Below, piece by piece: positions 17,006 to 25,968 of a stretch of DNA of 64,000 nucleotides. The translations under genes were made by a program, and so were the position numbers. Each line of letters begins with the position of its first letter. Positions within the stretch are counted from its first letter, which is position 1. This stretch comes from Streptomyces albogriseolus (GTDB taxonomy: Bacteria; Actinomycetota; Actinomycetes; Streptomycetales; Streptomycetaceae), in assembly GCA_014650475.1 (NCBI GenBank), contig BMVA01000009.1:1-64000 (forward strand). The letters are read 5' to 3'. The notes below the pieces were generated by a model. That model made no database searches. It was not told where the DNA came from and worked only from the letters and a program-made list of their open reading frames with translations.

Positions 17006-18781
17006 ATGACCCACTCCCCCGAAACGCCTGAAGTACCCATACGGCCCTACGAGGTGACCGCCGCGGAGGTCGTCCCCGGCGACCTGTTCGCCCTCTCCCC
17101 CGAGGACGCGGCCGAGCGCCGCTGGCACGTCGTCACACACACGCTGCCCGTCTCCCCCGAGGTGATCCGGGTCACGCTGCGGCCGCCGCTCGGCGGGGTG
17201 GACCACGAGGAGGACCTGCGACGCGAGCAGAGGGTCGCCGTCGCCGGGCGGCGGGTCGACGTGGCCGCGGTGCCGCTGGTGGAGCCGGAGCCCCTGGAGG
17301 GCGTGGAGTTCCGTGACGGCGACCGGCTGACCGTCCTGCGGGCGGTGGATCCGCTGGCCGCCGAGGTGACGTACGTACGCCGCTGGGGCGCCTGGCACCG
17401 GGACGCCGCCGAGCCCGAGGACGCCCACGCCATGACCGACGCGGAAGTGCGCCGCCGGGCCGCCGACGCCGGCCGGGAAGGCACGGTCGTCCGGTACGAG
17501 CCGCGTCCCGTGCGGGCGGCTCGGGCGGCCGGGCCGCGGCGCGTGGTGGTCACGGGGCTCGGCGCGGTCACCCCGCTGGGCGTGGGCACCGACGCGCTGT
17601 GGGACGGGCTGCTCGAAGGACGGCACGGCATACGGGAGTTGACAGACCCGGAGTTCGACGCGCTGCCGGTGCGGATCGCCGGCACGGTGCCCGTCGACCC
17701 GGCCGCGCTGCTGCCCCGGCAGGCGGCGCGCCGGATGAACCGGGCCGCCCAGTTCGCGGTGCTGGCCGCGCGCGAGGCGTGGGCCGACGCGGGGTACGCC
17801 GACGGCGGCACCCGGGAGAGCGGGCTGGACCCGGAGCGCGTCGGGGTGAGCCTCGGCGCGATCCTCGGGGACGCGTCGGTGCTGGTCGGCGGCGACCGCA
17901 GGCTGCGGGACCGCGGGCCGCGGGGTGTGTCCCCGCTCACCACGCCGATGACGGTGCCGTCGCAGGCGGCCTCACAGGTCTCCCTCGACCTGCGCATCAC
18001 CGGTGAGGCGCGCACCGTGACCAGCGCCTGCGCCTCCGGCACGGAGGCGATCGGGCAGGCCGTCGACCGTATCCGGTACGGCCGGGTCGACGTCGCGCTG
18101 GCCGGCGGCGCCGAGGCGGTGGTCACTCCCGCGATCATGGCGTCGTTCGCGGCGATGCGGGCGCTGGCGGAGGGCGACCCGTCCCAGGGATCACCGTCGC
18201 GTCCGTTCGCCAAGGGCCGGGACGGGTTCGTCAACAGTGAGGGCGCGGGGGTGCTGGTGCTGGAGTCCGAGGAGCACGCGCGGGCGCGTGGGGCGCGGAT
18301 CTACTGCGAGGCGGCGGGATGGGGGCTGTCGGCGGACGCCCACCACGTCGCGGCCCCGGACCCGTCCGGCGACGGCATCGCGCTCGCGCTGCGGAGGGCC
18401 GTGCGGGACGCGGGCGGTGAGCTGGCGGACGTCGTCCATGTGAACGCCCATGCCACCGCCACGGTCGACGGGGACCTCGCGGAGGCGCGGGCCCTGCGGG
18501 GGGTGCTGGGCGGGCAGGACGTCCCGGTGACCGCGTTGAAGGGGCACCTGGGGCATCTGCAGGGGGCCGCGGGCGGGGTCGAGGCGGTGGCCGCGGTGCT
18601 GACGCTGCACCACCGTGTGGTGCCGCCGACGGTGGGGTGCGGGGAGGTGGACGACGGGATCGACCTGGACGTCGTCCGTGACGGACCGCGTCCGCTGCCG
18701 GACGGCGGTGATCTTGTGCTGAGCAACTCGTTCGGGTTCGGGGGGCACAACGCGGTGCTGGCGTTGCGGCGGGTGTCGTAA
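17006..18781 (+). CDS. Beta-ketoacyl-ACP synthase (KAS II-like) with unusual N-terminal domain
   Basis: A 591-residue protein. Residues 178-591 form a full-length ketosynthase: catalytic Cys342 in TSACASGTEA, His482 in VNAHATATVDGD (normally NAHGTST) and His517 in LKGHLGHLQGAAGG, plus the C-terminal SNSFGFGGHNA. It should condense acyl-ACP with malonyl-ACP. Residues 1-170 are a mixed charged domain unlike any ketosynthase part I know (VPGDLFALSPEDAAERRWHV). ATG 17006 is used; an AAAGAGAG stretch lies 11 bases upstream. No partner ACP, KR or chain-length factor is adjacent, so the pathway is unknown. The fusion is the odd feature. Confidence 0.8.
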   Translation: MTHSPETPEVPIRPYEVTAAEVVPGDLFALSPEDAAERRWHVVTHTLPVSPEVIRVTLRPPLGGVDHEEDLRREQRVAVAGRRVDVAAVPLVEPEPLEGVEFRDGDRLTVLRAVDPLAAEVTYVRRWGAWHRDAAEPEDAHAMTDAEVRRRAADAGREGTVVRYEPRPVRAARAAGPRRVVVTGLGAVTPLGVGTDALWDGLLEGRHGIRELTDPEFDALPVRIAGTVPVDPAALLPRQAARRMNRAAQFAVLAAREAWADAGYADGGTRESGLDPERVGVSLGAILGDASVLVGGDRRLRDRGPRGVSPLTTPMTVPSQAASQVSLDLRITGEARTVTSACASGTEAIGQAVDRIRYGRVDVALAGGAEAVVTPAIMASFAAMRALAEGDPSQGSPSRPFAKGRDGFVNSEGAGVLVLESEEHARARGARIYCEAAGWGLSADAHHVAAPDPSGDGIALALRRAVRDAGGELADVVHVNAHATATVDGDLAEARALRGVLGGQDVPVTALKGHLGHLQGAAGGVEAVAAVLTLHHRVVPPTVGCGEVDDGIDLDVVRDGPRPLPDGGDLVLSNSFGFGGHNAVLALRRVS

Positions 18782-18866
18782 CGCCTGTTGTCCAGGGCGC
18801 CGGGTGTTGGTGCGGGGCGAGGGTGTCGCGCAGCCCGGCGCTTACGGGGTGCCGCCCGCGCCCACC

Positions 18867-18886
18867 CGTGCCGCCCCAGCGGCACG
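18867..18886. terminator. Hairpin between convergent genes
   Basis: CGTGCCGC and GCGGCACG flank a 4-base CCCA loop between the ends of the ketosynthase and Ku genes. There is no U-tract, as is common in this genus. Confidence 0.5.
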
Positions 18887-18912
18887 ACTGCCCGCGGGAT
18901 GACCCGGGCGGG

Positions 18913-19926
18913 TCAGGCCGAGCGTTTGCGGGGCGTCGCCTTCTTCGCCGGGGTCTTCTTCGCCGCCGTCTTCTTCGCCGTGCTCTTCGTTGTCTTCTTC
19001 TCGGCCTGCGACGTCTTCGACGTCGACTTCCGAGGCGAGGACGCCGTCTTCTTCTTCGCCGTCGACGTCGACTTCTTGCCGCCCGTGTCCTTCGGGGACG
19101 AGCGGGACGTCTTGCGTTGCTGGAGGTGCTTGACCTCGGCCTCCTCGCCGCGGGACTCGCGGGCCGCGCGGACGCTGTTCTCCAGGGCCGCCATCAGGTC
19201 CAGGACCTTGCCGCCACCGGCCTCCGCGGCCGGCGCCTCCGGCGGGGTCTCGCCGGCCGCCTTCGCGGCGACGACCTCCTCCACCGCCTCGCGGTACTCG
19301 TCGTGCAGGTCCTCCAGGTCGACCTCGCCGAGGGTGTCCATCAGCGCGTCCGCGAGGTCCAGCTCCTTGTCCCGCACGGTGACGTCGGTGTCCGGCGCGA
19401 CCCCCTCGGGGGCGCGGACCTCGTCCGGCCACAGCAGGCCGTGCATGGCGATCGCGTCGCCCACCACGCGCAGCATGCCGAGCCGCTCCCGCCCGCGCAG
19501 GGCGTACTTCGTGATCGCGACCTTCTTGCTCCGCTTCAGCGCCTCCCGCAGCAGCGTGTACGGCTTCGCCGCGGGGGCCCCGCCCGCCTGGAGGTAGTAC
19601 GCGGCGTCCATCTGGAGCGGGTCGATGCGGTCCTCGGGCACGAAGGCGACGATCTCGATCGTCTTGGCGGTCGGGATCGGCAGCCCGGCCAGGTCCTCGT
19701 CGGTGATCGGGATGATCGTGCCGTCCGCGTCCTCGTAGCCCTTGCCGATCTCCTGGCCGCTGACCTCGCGGTCCTCCAGCTCGCAGTACTTCCGGTAGCG
19801 GATCCGGCCGCCGTCCTCGGTGTGGATCTGGCGGAAGGAGACCGAATGGTTCTCGGTGGCGTTCACCAGCTTGATCGGGATGCTGACCAGCCCGAACGAG
19901 ATCGCGCCGTTCCAGATGGACCTCAC
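18913..19926 (-). CDS. ku: Ku protein (non-homologous end joining)
   Basis: A 337-residue bacterial Ku starting VRSIWNGAISFGLVSIPIKL, which forms the ring that binds DNA double-strand ends and recruits LigD. The core runs to about residue 260; the remaining tail is a Lys/Ser/Thr-rich, histone-H1-like extension ending KKATPRKRSA that likely adds DNA binding. GTG 19926 is preferred over GTG 19935 because GAGAGG lies 8 bases upstream of the former and too close to the latter. It diverges from a LigD polymerase-domain gene, completing a repair pair. Confidence 0.92.
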   Translation of the reverse strand: MRSIWNGAISFGLVSIPIKLVNATENHSVSFRQIHTEDGGRIRYRKYCELEDREVSGQEIGKGYEDADGTIIPITDEDLAGLPIPTAKTIEIVAFVPEDRIDPLQMDAAYYLQAGGAPAAKPYTLLREALKRSKKVAITKYALRGRERLGMLRVVGDAIAMHGLLWPDEVRAPEGVAPDTDVTVRDKELDLADALMDTLGEVDLEDLHDEYREAVEEVVAAKAAGETPPEAPAAEAGGGKVLDLMAALENSVRAARESRGEEAEVKHLQQRKTSRSSPKDTGGKKSTSTAKKKTASSPRKSTSKTSQAEKKTTKSTAKKTAAKKTPAKKATPRKRSA

Positions 19927-19999
19927 GTGCAGCACCTCTCCGGTCGTCCGCCGATCGATGTCGGAGCTTTTGTCATAGTTTGCGTGAGATTCTCATCGT

Positions 20000-20881
20000 A
20001 TGGCTCCCATCACGGAGGTGGAGGGGCGACGGCTCCCGCTCAGCAATCTGGAGAAGGTGCTGTATCCCGCCACCGGCTTCACCAAGGCGGAGGTACTGCA
20101 CTACTACGCGACCGTGGCCGACGTGCTGCTGCCGCATCTGCGGGAGCGGCCGGTGTCGTTCCTGCGGTATCCGGACGGGCCCGACGGGCAGGTGTTCTTC
20201 ACCAAGAACGTGCCACCCGGTACGCCCGACTGGGTCACCACCGCCGAGGTGCCGAGGTCGGAGGGGCCCGCCCGGATGGTGCTGGTGGAGGATCTGCCGA
20301 GCCTGATGTGGGCGGCGAACCTGGTCGCGGAGTTCCACACCCACCAGTGGCGGATCACCGACCCGGGACAGGCGGACCGCATCGTGTTCGACCTGGACCC
20401 GGGGCCGCCGGCGACCGTCGTGCACTGCTGCGAGGTCGCCCTGTGGCTGCGGGAGCGGCTGGCCCGGGACGGGTTCGAGGCGTACACGAAGACCTCCGGG
20501 TCGAAGGGACTGCATCTGCTGGCGGCGGTGCGCGGCTCCTCTTCCGAACAGGTGTCCGAGTATGCGAAGGCGCTGGCCGTGGAGGCCGAGAAGGCGATGC
20601 CCCGGCTGGTGCTGCACCAGATGAAGCGCAGCCTGCGGCCGGGGAAGGTCTTCGTCGACTGGAGCCAGAACGCGGCGCGCAAGACCACGGCCGCCCCGTA
20701 CACCCTGCGGGCGCGCGCCGAGCCGCTGGTGTCGGCGCCGGTGACCTGGCAGGAGGTCGAGGAGTGCCGGTCGCCTGAGCGGATGGCGCTGCGGGCGCCC
20801 GACATCGCCCCCCGGGTGCAGGACTTCGGTGACCTGCTGGCGCCGCTGCTGGACCCGGACCAGGCGGGCACGCTGCCCTAG
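20000..20881 (+). CDS. ligD: LigD-type polymerase/primase (PolDom)
   Basis: A 293-residue archaeo-eukaryotic primase-fold polymerase corresponding to the polymerase domain of LigD alone. The family pattern starts NLEKVLYPATGFTKAEVLHY; the metal-binding acidic pair is in VFDLDPGPPA and the TSGSKGLHLL motif follows. It fills gaps at broken ends with ribonucleotides in NHEJ. The ligase and phosphoesterase domains are absent and must be encoded elsewhere. It is divergently transcribed from Ku with 73 bp between starts, which probably holds shared promoters. Confidence 0.9.
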   Translation: MAPITEVEGRRLPLSNLEKVLYPATGFTKAEVLHYYATVADVLLPHLRERPVSFLRYPDGPDGQVFFTKNVPPGTPDWVTTAEVPRSEGPARMVLVEDLPSLMWAANLVAEFHTHQWRITDPGQADRIVFDLDPGPPATVVHCCEVALWLRERLARDGFEAYTKTSGSKGLHLLAAVRGSSSEQVSEYAKALAVEAEKAMPRLVLHQMKRSLRPGKVFVDWSQNAARKTTAAPYTLRARAEPLVSAPVTWQEVEECRSPERMALRAPDIAPRVQDFGDLLAPLLDPDQAGTLP

Positions 20882-20909
20882 GGGCACGGCGACCGTCAGC
20901 CGCGTCCGC

Positions 20910-21713
20910 TCACAGCCCCGCCCACGTCCTCCGGTCCCGTGCCGCCGCGTACAGCGCCTCGACGTCCGCGGGCTTCAGTACGCCTCCGCCCCGGGCCAGC
21001 CCCGGCACGTCCGCGTCCGTCAGGATCCGGACCCCGCGCGGGGCGCCGGCGACCGTCACCCGCCGGGCGCCCGCCAGGACCAGTACCGGGCGGACCTCGG
21101 CGGTCAGGGCGTGGGCGGCTCGGTCGGCGTCGGCCCGCGCCCGGTGCAGCACCGGTTCGGGCGGGCGCCGGCCGATGCGCACCCGCGGTTCGGCGACGGT
21201 CGCCTGCTGCCGGTGGGCGGACCGGACGTGCAGGACGTACAGGCCGCCGGGGCCGATCAGCAGGTGGTGGACGCGGTGGCCGCCGGGGAGCGGCAGGGAG
21301 TGCAGGGCGTGCCATCCCGCGCCGTCCATGGCGTCGAGGGCGTCGCCCACGGTCCGCTGCGCGGCCAGCTCCGCACGGCGCGGGTCCGGGCGCAGGCGGC
21401 GGGCCGGGCCGGGGGTGCGGTCCAGGTCGAGGAGCAGGGCCTCGCCGGGGCGGTTCGGGGCGAGGTCGTCGTCGGGGTGGAGGGAGAGCCGGACGAGGTC
21501 GGCGGAGGTGGGGACCGGGGGCGGTCCGACGGCGACCGGGCCGGTGAGATACGGGCCCAGGGCGGCGAGCGCCTCCTCCTCGCGCCCGGCGTCGAGCAGG
21601 GTCACCCGGGCCGCCTCACGGTCGTACCAGGCGATGTCCCTGCCGTCCGGGAGGCGGACGTGGAGCCAGTCCCTGCCGTGCCGGCGGGCCGGCACGACGC
21701 GTGGTCCGTCCAT
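20910..21713 (-). CDS. NERD-like nuclease-related protein
   Basis: A 267-residue protein. Residues 110-220 resemble NERD domains: AAQRTVGDALDAM, then HHLLIGPGGLYVLHVRSAHR, where the Leu-Ile-Gly-Pro-Gly-Gly-Leu-Tyr strand is characteristic, but the catalytic-like Asp/Lys arrangement is not clear. NERD proteins are proposed to process DNA or RNA. The ATG start has GAGGTG at proper spacing. It ends 28 bp from the LigD stop, convergent. Function is unproven. Confidence 0.6.
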   Translation of the reverse strand: MDGPRVVPARRHGRDWLHVRLPDGRDIAWYDREAARVTLLDAGREEEALAALGPYLTGPVAVGPPPVPTSADLVRLSLHPDDDLAPNRPGEALLLDLDRTPGPARRLRPDPRRAELAAQRTVGDALDAMDGAGWHALHSLPLPGGHRVHHLLIGPGGLYVLHVRSAHRQQATVAEPRVRIGRRPPEPVLHRARADADRAAHALTAEVRPVLVLAGARRVTVAGAPRGVRILTDADVPGLARGGGVLKPADVEALYAAARDRRTWAGL

Positions 21714-21812
21714 GCGCCATCACCTCGCCTCCATGGGACCAGGCGGGGTGCTGCGGGGGCAAGAAGCCGGATACCGTGGACAGGAGTTGGGCGAGGTGGG
21801 TGGGAGGCGCCG

Positions 21813-22319
21813 TTGCGTACCCGCGAGAGTCAACCCGACGTACCGGCTCCGGACAGTCCGTGGGACGAGATCGAGCCGGGTCTGTGGATGGGCGGGCACC
21901 AGGTCCGCGGGCCCGCGGGGCGGGTGGAGCCGGTGGTGGTGCGCCGCCAGTTCGACCTGGTGCAGACGCTGCTGCGGCTGCCGGGGCACGGCCCCGATCC
22001 CGGGGTCGAGCACCAGGTGTGGCCCATCCCGGACGGCCCGCTCGACGGCACCCAGCTCGCGGGCGTGATCCGGATGGCCGAGGCGGCGTGCGAGGCCCTG
22101 GACGCGGGCCGCACGGTTCTGGTCCGCTGCTGGCACGGCTACAACCGCTCGGGCCTGGTGGTCGCGCACGCGCTGATGCGCCGGGGCCGTTCGGCGGAGG
22201 CGGCGATCCGGCTGATCCGGTCCCGCCGCTCCTCCTGGGCGCTGCACAACGGCCTGTTCGTCGACTACCTGCGGGCGGGGCTGGCCACCGCGCGGATGCT
22301 GGAGGAACTGGCGGAGTGA
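21813..22319 (+). CDS. Dual-specificity protein phosphatase-like
   Basis: A 168-residue protein with the Cys-based phosphatase loop VRCWHGYNRSGLV (CxxGxxRS; Cys, Arg and Ser present) and an upstream general-acid region WPIPDGPLDG. It should dephosphorylate Ser/Thr/Tyr phosphoproteins or phospho-RNA/lipid substrates. TTG 21813 is inferred as start because GGGAGG lies 5 bases upstream and no ATG/GTG follows in frame before the conserved region. It is divergent from the NERD gene. Confidence 0.7.
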   Translation: MRTRESQPDVPAPDSPWDEIEPGLWMGGHQVRGPAGRVEPVVVRRQFDLVQTLLRLPGHGPDPGVEHQVWPIPDGPLDGTQLAGVIRMAEAACEALDAGRTVLVRCWHGYNRSGLVVAHALMRRGRSAEAAIRLIRSRRSSWALHNGLFVDYLRAGLATARMLEELAE

Positions 22320-22469
22320 CGGGGGGCCGGCCGCGCTGCCGGGCGTGTGACCCGGTAGGCGGAGCGTCCTCCCCGATGGCGCAGCAGGGCGGGCGGGCGC
22401 CGGGGGGCGCTCCTAATGTGGCGACAAGTCACCTTCGACCTGTTGTCTCCCCCTTATGGAGGTACTGCC

Positions 22470-23021
22470 ATGTCGCTACGACGCCCGCGCGCCCCGCTCG
22501 CCCGCCGTCTGCCCATAGCGCTCGCCGCCGGCGCCCTGGCGGTCGCGACCGCCGTCGCCCCCGCCCTCGCCGCCGACGACCCGGGCCAGAGCGACCAGAA
22601 CAGCCAGAGCGGCCAGGGCGACTGGAGCCAGCAGGGCGGCACCGGCACCGGCACCAACACCGGCTCCTACCAGCAGGGCGGCGGCAACGCCCAGCAGGGC
22701 GGGGGCGACCAGGGCGGCGACTGGGGCAACCAGGCGGGCGGCAACCAGGCCGGCGGCAACCAGGCCGGCGGCAACCACGGCGACCAGGGCGCGTACCGCG
22801 GCGTCGTCACCGCGCAGAAGCTGGCCCTGCGCAGCGCCCCGAACCGCGGCTCCCAGGTCATCCGGTACGCCCACAAGGGCGATGTCGTCTCGATCTTCTG
22901 CAAGGTGCCGGGCGACCACGTGGACGGCAACCCGCTCTGGTACCTGCTCACCGACGGCACCTGGGCCTGGGGCCCGGCCCGGTACATCGACAACATCGGT
23001 CCCGCGCCACGCTGGTGCTGA
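22470..23021 (+). CDS. Secreted SH3-domain protein with Gln/Gly/Asn-rich linker
   Basis: A 183-residue exported protein. The signal peptide has an Arg-rich start and cleavage probably after ALA near residue 32. A low-complexity region follows with NQAGG repeated three times in tandem. The C-terminal about 70 residues form an SH3b-like domain (ALRSAPNRGSQVIRYAHKGD, two Cys). ATG 22470 has GGAGG 7 bases upstream. Such proteins attach to peptidoglycan or act as small extracellular factors. It precedes FtsW/PBP but is separated by a 43-bp gap. Confidence 0.7.
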   Translation: MSLRRPRAPLARRLPIALAAGALAVATAVAPALAADDPGQSDQNSQSGQGDWSQQGGTGTGTNTGSYQQGGGNAQQGGGDQGGDWGNQAGGNQAGGNQAGGNHGDQGAYRGVVTAQKLALRSAPNRGSQVIRYAHKGDVVSIFCKVPGDHVDGNPLWYLLTDGTWAWGPARYIDNIGPAPRWC

Positions 23022-23064
23022 TGAGCGCACCACGCGAAGCGTCGCATGTGGGTAAGTTCCGGAC

Positions 23065-24426
23065 ATGAGCAAGGCCGGTATCACCCTGGCGACGGCGGAC
23101 CCGCCCGCGCCCGCCGTCCGTCTCACCGGGCGCCGCGGTGTGGAACTCGCCCTCATCGTCCTGGCCGTCGGACTGTCGGTGTACGGCTACTGCGCCGTCG
23201 GTCTCGCCAGGAACGGCACCGTCCCGCCCGGCGCCGCCGGTTACGGCGCCGGGCTCGGTGTGCTCGCCGTGCTGGCCCATCTGGCGGTGCGCTGGCGGGC
23301 CCCGCTGGCCGACCCGCTGCCGCTGCCGATCGGGGTGCTGCTCAACGGGGTGGGCCTGGTGCTGATCTACCGGCTGGACCTGGAGACGCCCGGCGACCGG
23401 GCCGCCCCCGCCCAGCTGATCTGGTCGACGCTCGGGGTGGCGCTGTTCATCGCGGTGATCCTGGTGCTGCGCGACCACCGGGTGCTCCAGCGCTACACCT
23501 ACGTCTGCGTCACCGTCGCGCTGGTGCTGCTGACCGTGCCGATCCTCTTCCCCGCGGTGAACGGCGCCCGCATCTGGATCCGGGTGGCCGGATTCTCCAT
23601 CCAGCCGGGCGAGTTCGCGAAGGTGCTGCTGGCGGTGTTCTTCGCCGCTTACCTGGCCGCGAACCGCGGCGCCCTGACCTACGCGGGCCGCCGCGTCGGG
23701 GGGATGCAGCTGCCCACCGGGCGGGTGCTCGGCCCGATCGTCGCCGTGTGGCTGGTCAGCGTGGGCGTGCTGGTCCTGGAGCGGGACCTCGGCACCTCGC
23801 TGCTGTTCTTCGGTCTCTTCGTGGTCCTGCTGTACGTCGCCACCGGCCGCACCGGCTGGATCGCGGTGGGGCTGCTGCTGGCCTCGCTGGGCGCGGTCGC
23901 GGTGGGCCGGCTGGAGCCGCACGTGCACCACCGGATCGAGACCTGGCTGCACCCGTTCGCCTCCATCGAGGCGGGCGAGGGCCCCAACCAGCTCGCCCAG
24001 TCGCTGTTCGCCTTCGCCGAGGGCGGGATGCTGGGCTCGGGGCTGGGGCTCGGACACTCGGTGCTGATCGGCTTCGCCGTGAAGTCCGACTTCATCCTGG
24101 CGACGGCAGGCGAGGAGCTGGGCCTGGCGGGACTGTCCGCGATCTTCCTGCTGTACGGGCTGCTGGTGGAGCGCGGCTACCGGGCCGGGCTCGCGCTGCG
24201 CGACCCGTTCGGGCGGCTGCTCGCCGTGGGGCTCGCCTCACTGGTGGCGCTCCAGGTGTTCGTGATCGCGGGCGGGGTGACCGGGCTGATCCCGCTGACC
24301 GGGATGGCCATGCCGTTCCTGGCGCAGGGCGGCTCCTCGGTGGTGACCAACTGGGCGATCGTGGCGCTGCTGGTCCGGCTCAGCGACTGCGCGCGGCGGC
24401 AGGCCGCCCCGGGTGCGCTCCGGTGA
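23065..24426 (+). CDS. FtsW/RodA/SpoVE-family (SEDS) peptidoglycan polymerase
   Basis: A 453-residue membrane protein with about 12 hydrophobic segments and SEDS signatures: RIWIRVAGFSIQPGEFAKV, VLERDLGTSLLFFGLF, and the C-terminal PLTGMAMPFLAQGGSS. It polymerises glycan strands from lipid II in partnership with a class B PBP. Here that partner starts within its stop codon (GTGA). This is a dedicated SEDS-PBP pair distinct from the dcw-cluster FtsW, probably for growth, branching or sporulation. Confidence 0.92.
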   Translation: MSKAGITLATADPPAPAVRLTGRRGVELALIVLAVGLSVYGYCAVGLARNGTVPPGAAGYGAGLGVLAVLAHLAVRWRAPLADPLPLPIGVLLNGVGLVLIYRLDLETPGDRAAPAQLIWSTLGVALFIAVILVLRDHRVLQRYTYVCVTVALVLLTVPILFPAVNGARIWIRVAGFSIQPGEFAKVLLAVFFAAYLAANRGALTYAGRRVGGMQLPTGRVLGPIVAVWLVSVGVLVLERDLGTSLLFFGLFVVLLYVATGRTGWIAVGLLLASLGAVAVGRLEPHVHHRIETWLHPFASIEAGEGPNQLAQSLFAFAEGGMLGSGLGLGHSVLIGFAVKSDFILATAGEELGLAGLSAIFLLYGLLVERGYRAGLALRDPFGRLLAVGLASLVALQVFVIAGGVTGLIPLTGMAMPFLAQGGSSVVTNWAIVALLVRLSDCARRQAAPGALR

Positions 24427-25889
24427 CCCGGCACATCCGGCACGCGGCGCTGTTCTGCGCGCTGCTGCTGGTGGCGCTGCTGGTCAACGCGGCCCGGGTG
24501 CAGGTGCTGCACGCGGAGGACTACGAGGCCAACCCGGCCAACCGCCGTGCCGTGATCGTGCGGTACCAGCAGCCGCGCGGCGACATCCTGGTGGACGGCC
24601 GCCCGGTCACCGGGTCCCGGGACACCGGGGAGCACCTGCGGTACGAACGGACGTACCGGGACGGGCCGTTGTACGCGCCGGTGACCGGCTTCGCCTCGCA
24701 GGAGTACGGCACGACGCTGCTGGAGGCCACGGAGGACGCGGTGCTGTCGGGGGCCGCCCCGGTGCTGGCGCCGCTGCCGCTGTGGAACGACTTCACCCGC
24801 TCCCGCAGCGCGGGCGGCGACGTGCTGACCACGATCGACCCGCGGGCGCAGCGGGCGGCGTACGAGGGCCTGCGCGGGCGGAAGGGCGCGGTGGCGGCGG
24901 TGGAGCCGTCGACCGGGCGGATCCTGGCGCTGGTGTCGGTGCCGTCGTACGACCCGGAGCCGCTGTCCGGGAACGGCAGGACGGCGCGGGAGACGTGGGC
25001 GCGGCTGAACGCCGACCCGGACCGGCCGATGCTGAACCGGGCGGTGCGGCGCACCTATCCCCCGGGGTCGACGTTCAAGGTGGTCACCGCGGCGGCCGCG
25101 CTGGACGCGGGCGTGGTGAGGGGTCTGGACGAGCCGACCCGCTCCCCCGACCCGTATCTGCTGCCGGGGACGACGACGCGGCTGGTCAACGGGGCGGGCA
25201 TGTGCCGGAACGCCCCCTTGCGGGAGGCGTTCGTGCGGTCCTGCAACACGGTGTTCGCCCAGCTCGGCGTCACGACGGGCCTGGCGCGGATGCGGCAGAC
25301 CGCGGAGAGCTTCGGCTTCAACGACCCGGACCTGCGCATCCCGTTCCGGGTCGCGCCCAGCACCTTCGACACCACGGTGGACGCGGCGCAGCTCGCGCTC
25401 TCGTCGATCGGGCAGTTCAACACGCGGGCCACGCCGCTGCAGATGGCGATGGTCGCGGCGGCCGTGGCGAGCGGCGGGCAGGTGCGCGAGCCGTACCTGG
25501 TGGAGCGGACCACGCGGGCGAGCGGCGGCACGGTGTCCGCGGCGGGGCCGGGTGCGGTGCGGCGGGCCATGCTCCCGGCGACGGCGACGCGGTTGCGGGA
25601 GCTGATGCGCGGGGTGGTCGAGGACGGGACCGGAGGGAAGGCGGCGATCCGGGGCGCGGTGGTCGGCGGGAAGACCGGCACCGCCCAGCACGGGCTGGGC
25701 AACTCGGGCACGCCGTACGCGTGGTTCATCTCCTGGGCGCAGCGCGAGGACGAGTTGGAGCCGAGGGTGGCGGTGGCGGTCGTGGTGGAGGACGCCGAGG
25801 GCAGCCGGCGGGAGATCAGCGGCGGCGGCACGGCGGCCCCGGTCGCGCGGGCGGTGATGGAGGCGGTGCTGGAACCGGAGCGACGGTGA
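24423..25889 (+). CDS. Class B penicillin-binding protein (transpeptidase)
   Basis: A 488-residue enzyme with one N-terminal membrane anchor (residues 5-25), a dimerisation-like region and a transpeptidase domain with all three motifs: STFK in YPPGSTFKVV, SCN in AFVRSCNTVF, and KTGTAQ in VGGKTGTAQHG. It crosslinks peptidoglycan made by the SEDS partner. It starts at GTG overlapping that gene by 4 bp. No PASTA domain is present. Confidence 0.92.
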   Translation: MTRHIRHAALFCALLLVALLVNAARVQVLHAEDYEANPANRRAVIVRYQQPRGDILVDGRPVTGSRDTGEHLRYERTYRDGPLYAPVTGFASQEYGTTLLEATEDAVLSGAAPVLAPLPLWNDFTRSRSAGGDVLTTIDPRAQRAAYEGLRGRKGAVAAVEPSTGRILALVSVPSYDPEPLSGNGRTARETWARLNADPDRPMLNRAVRRTYPPGSTFKVVTAAAALDAGVVRGLDEPTRSPDPYLLPGTTTRLVNGAGMCRNAPLREAFVRSCNTVFAQLGVTTGLARMRQTAESFGFNDPDLRIPFRVAPSTFDTTVDAAQLALSSIGQFNTRATPLQMAMVAAAVASGGQVREPYLVERTTRASGGTVSAAGPGAVRRAMLPATATRLRELMRGVVEDGTGGKAAIRGAVVGGKTGTAQHGLGNSGTPYAWFISWAQREDELEPRVAVAVVVEDAEGSRREISGGGTAAPVARAVMEAVLEPERR

Positions 25890-25968
25890 GGCGAACTCCC
25901 GCACGTCGGTGCCCGGTTGGTGAGACGGGGGTGCCCCGCCCCACGACTCCCGACCTAACGTTCGGTAC

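Noticed and set aside
22700-22790. CRISPR-like or satellite repeat
   Set aside because: It is a protein-coding Gln/Gly/Asn repeat within a secreted protein; unit and spacing do not fit CRISPR.
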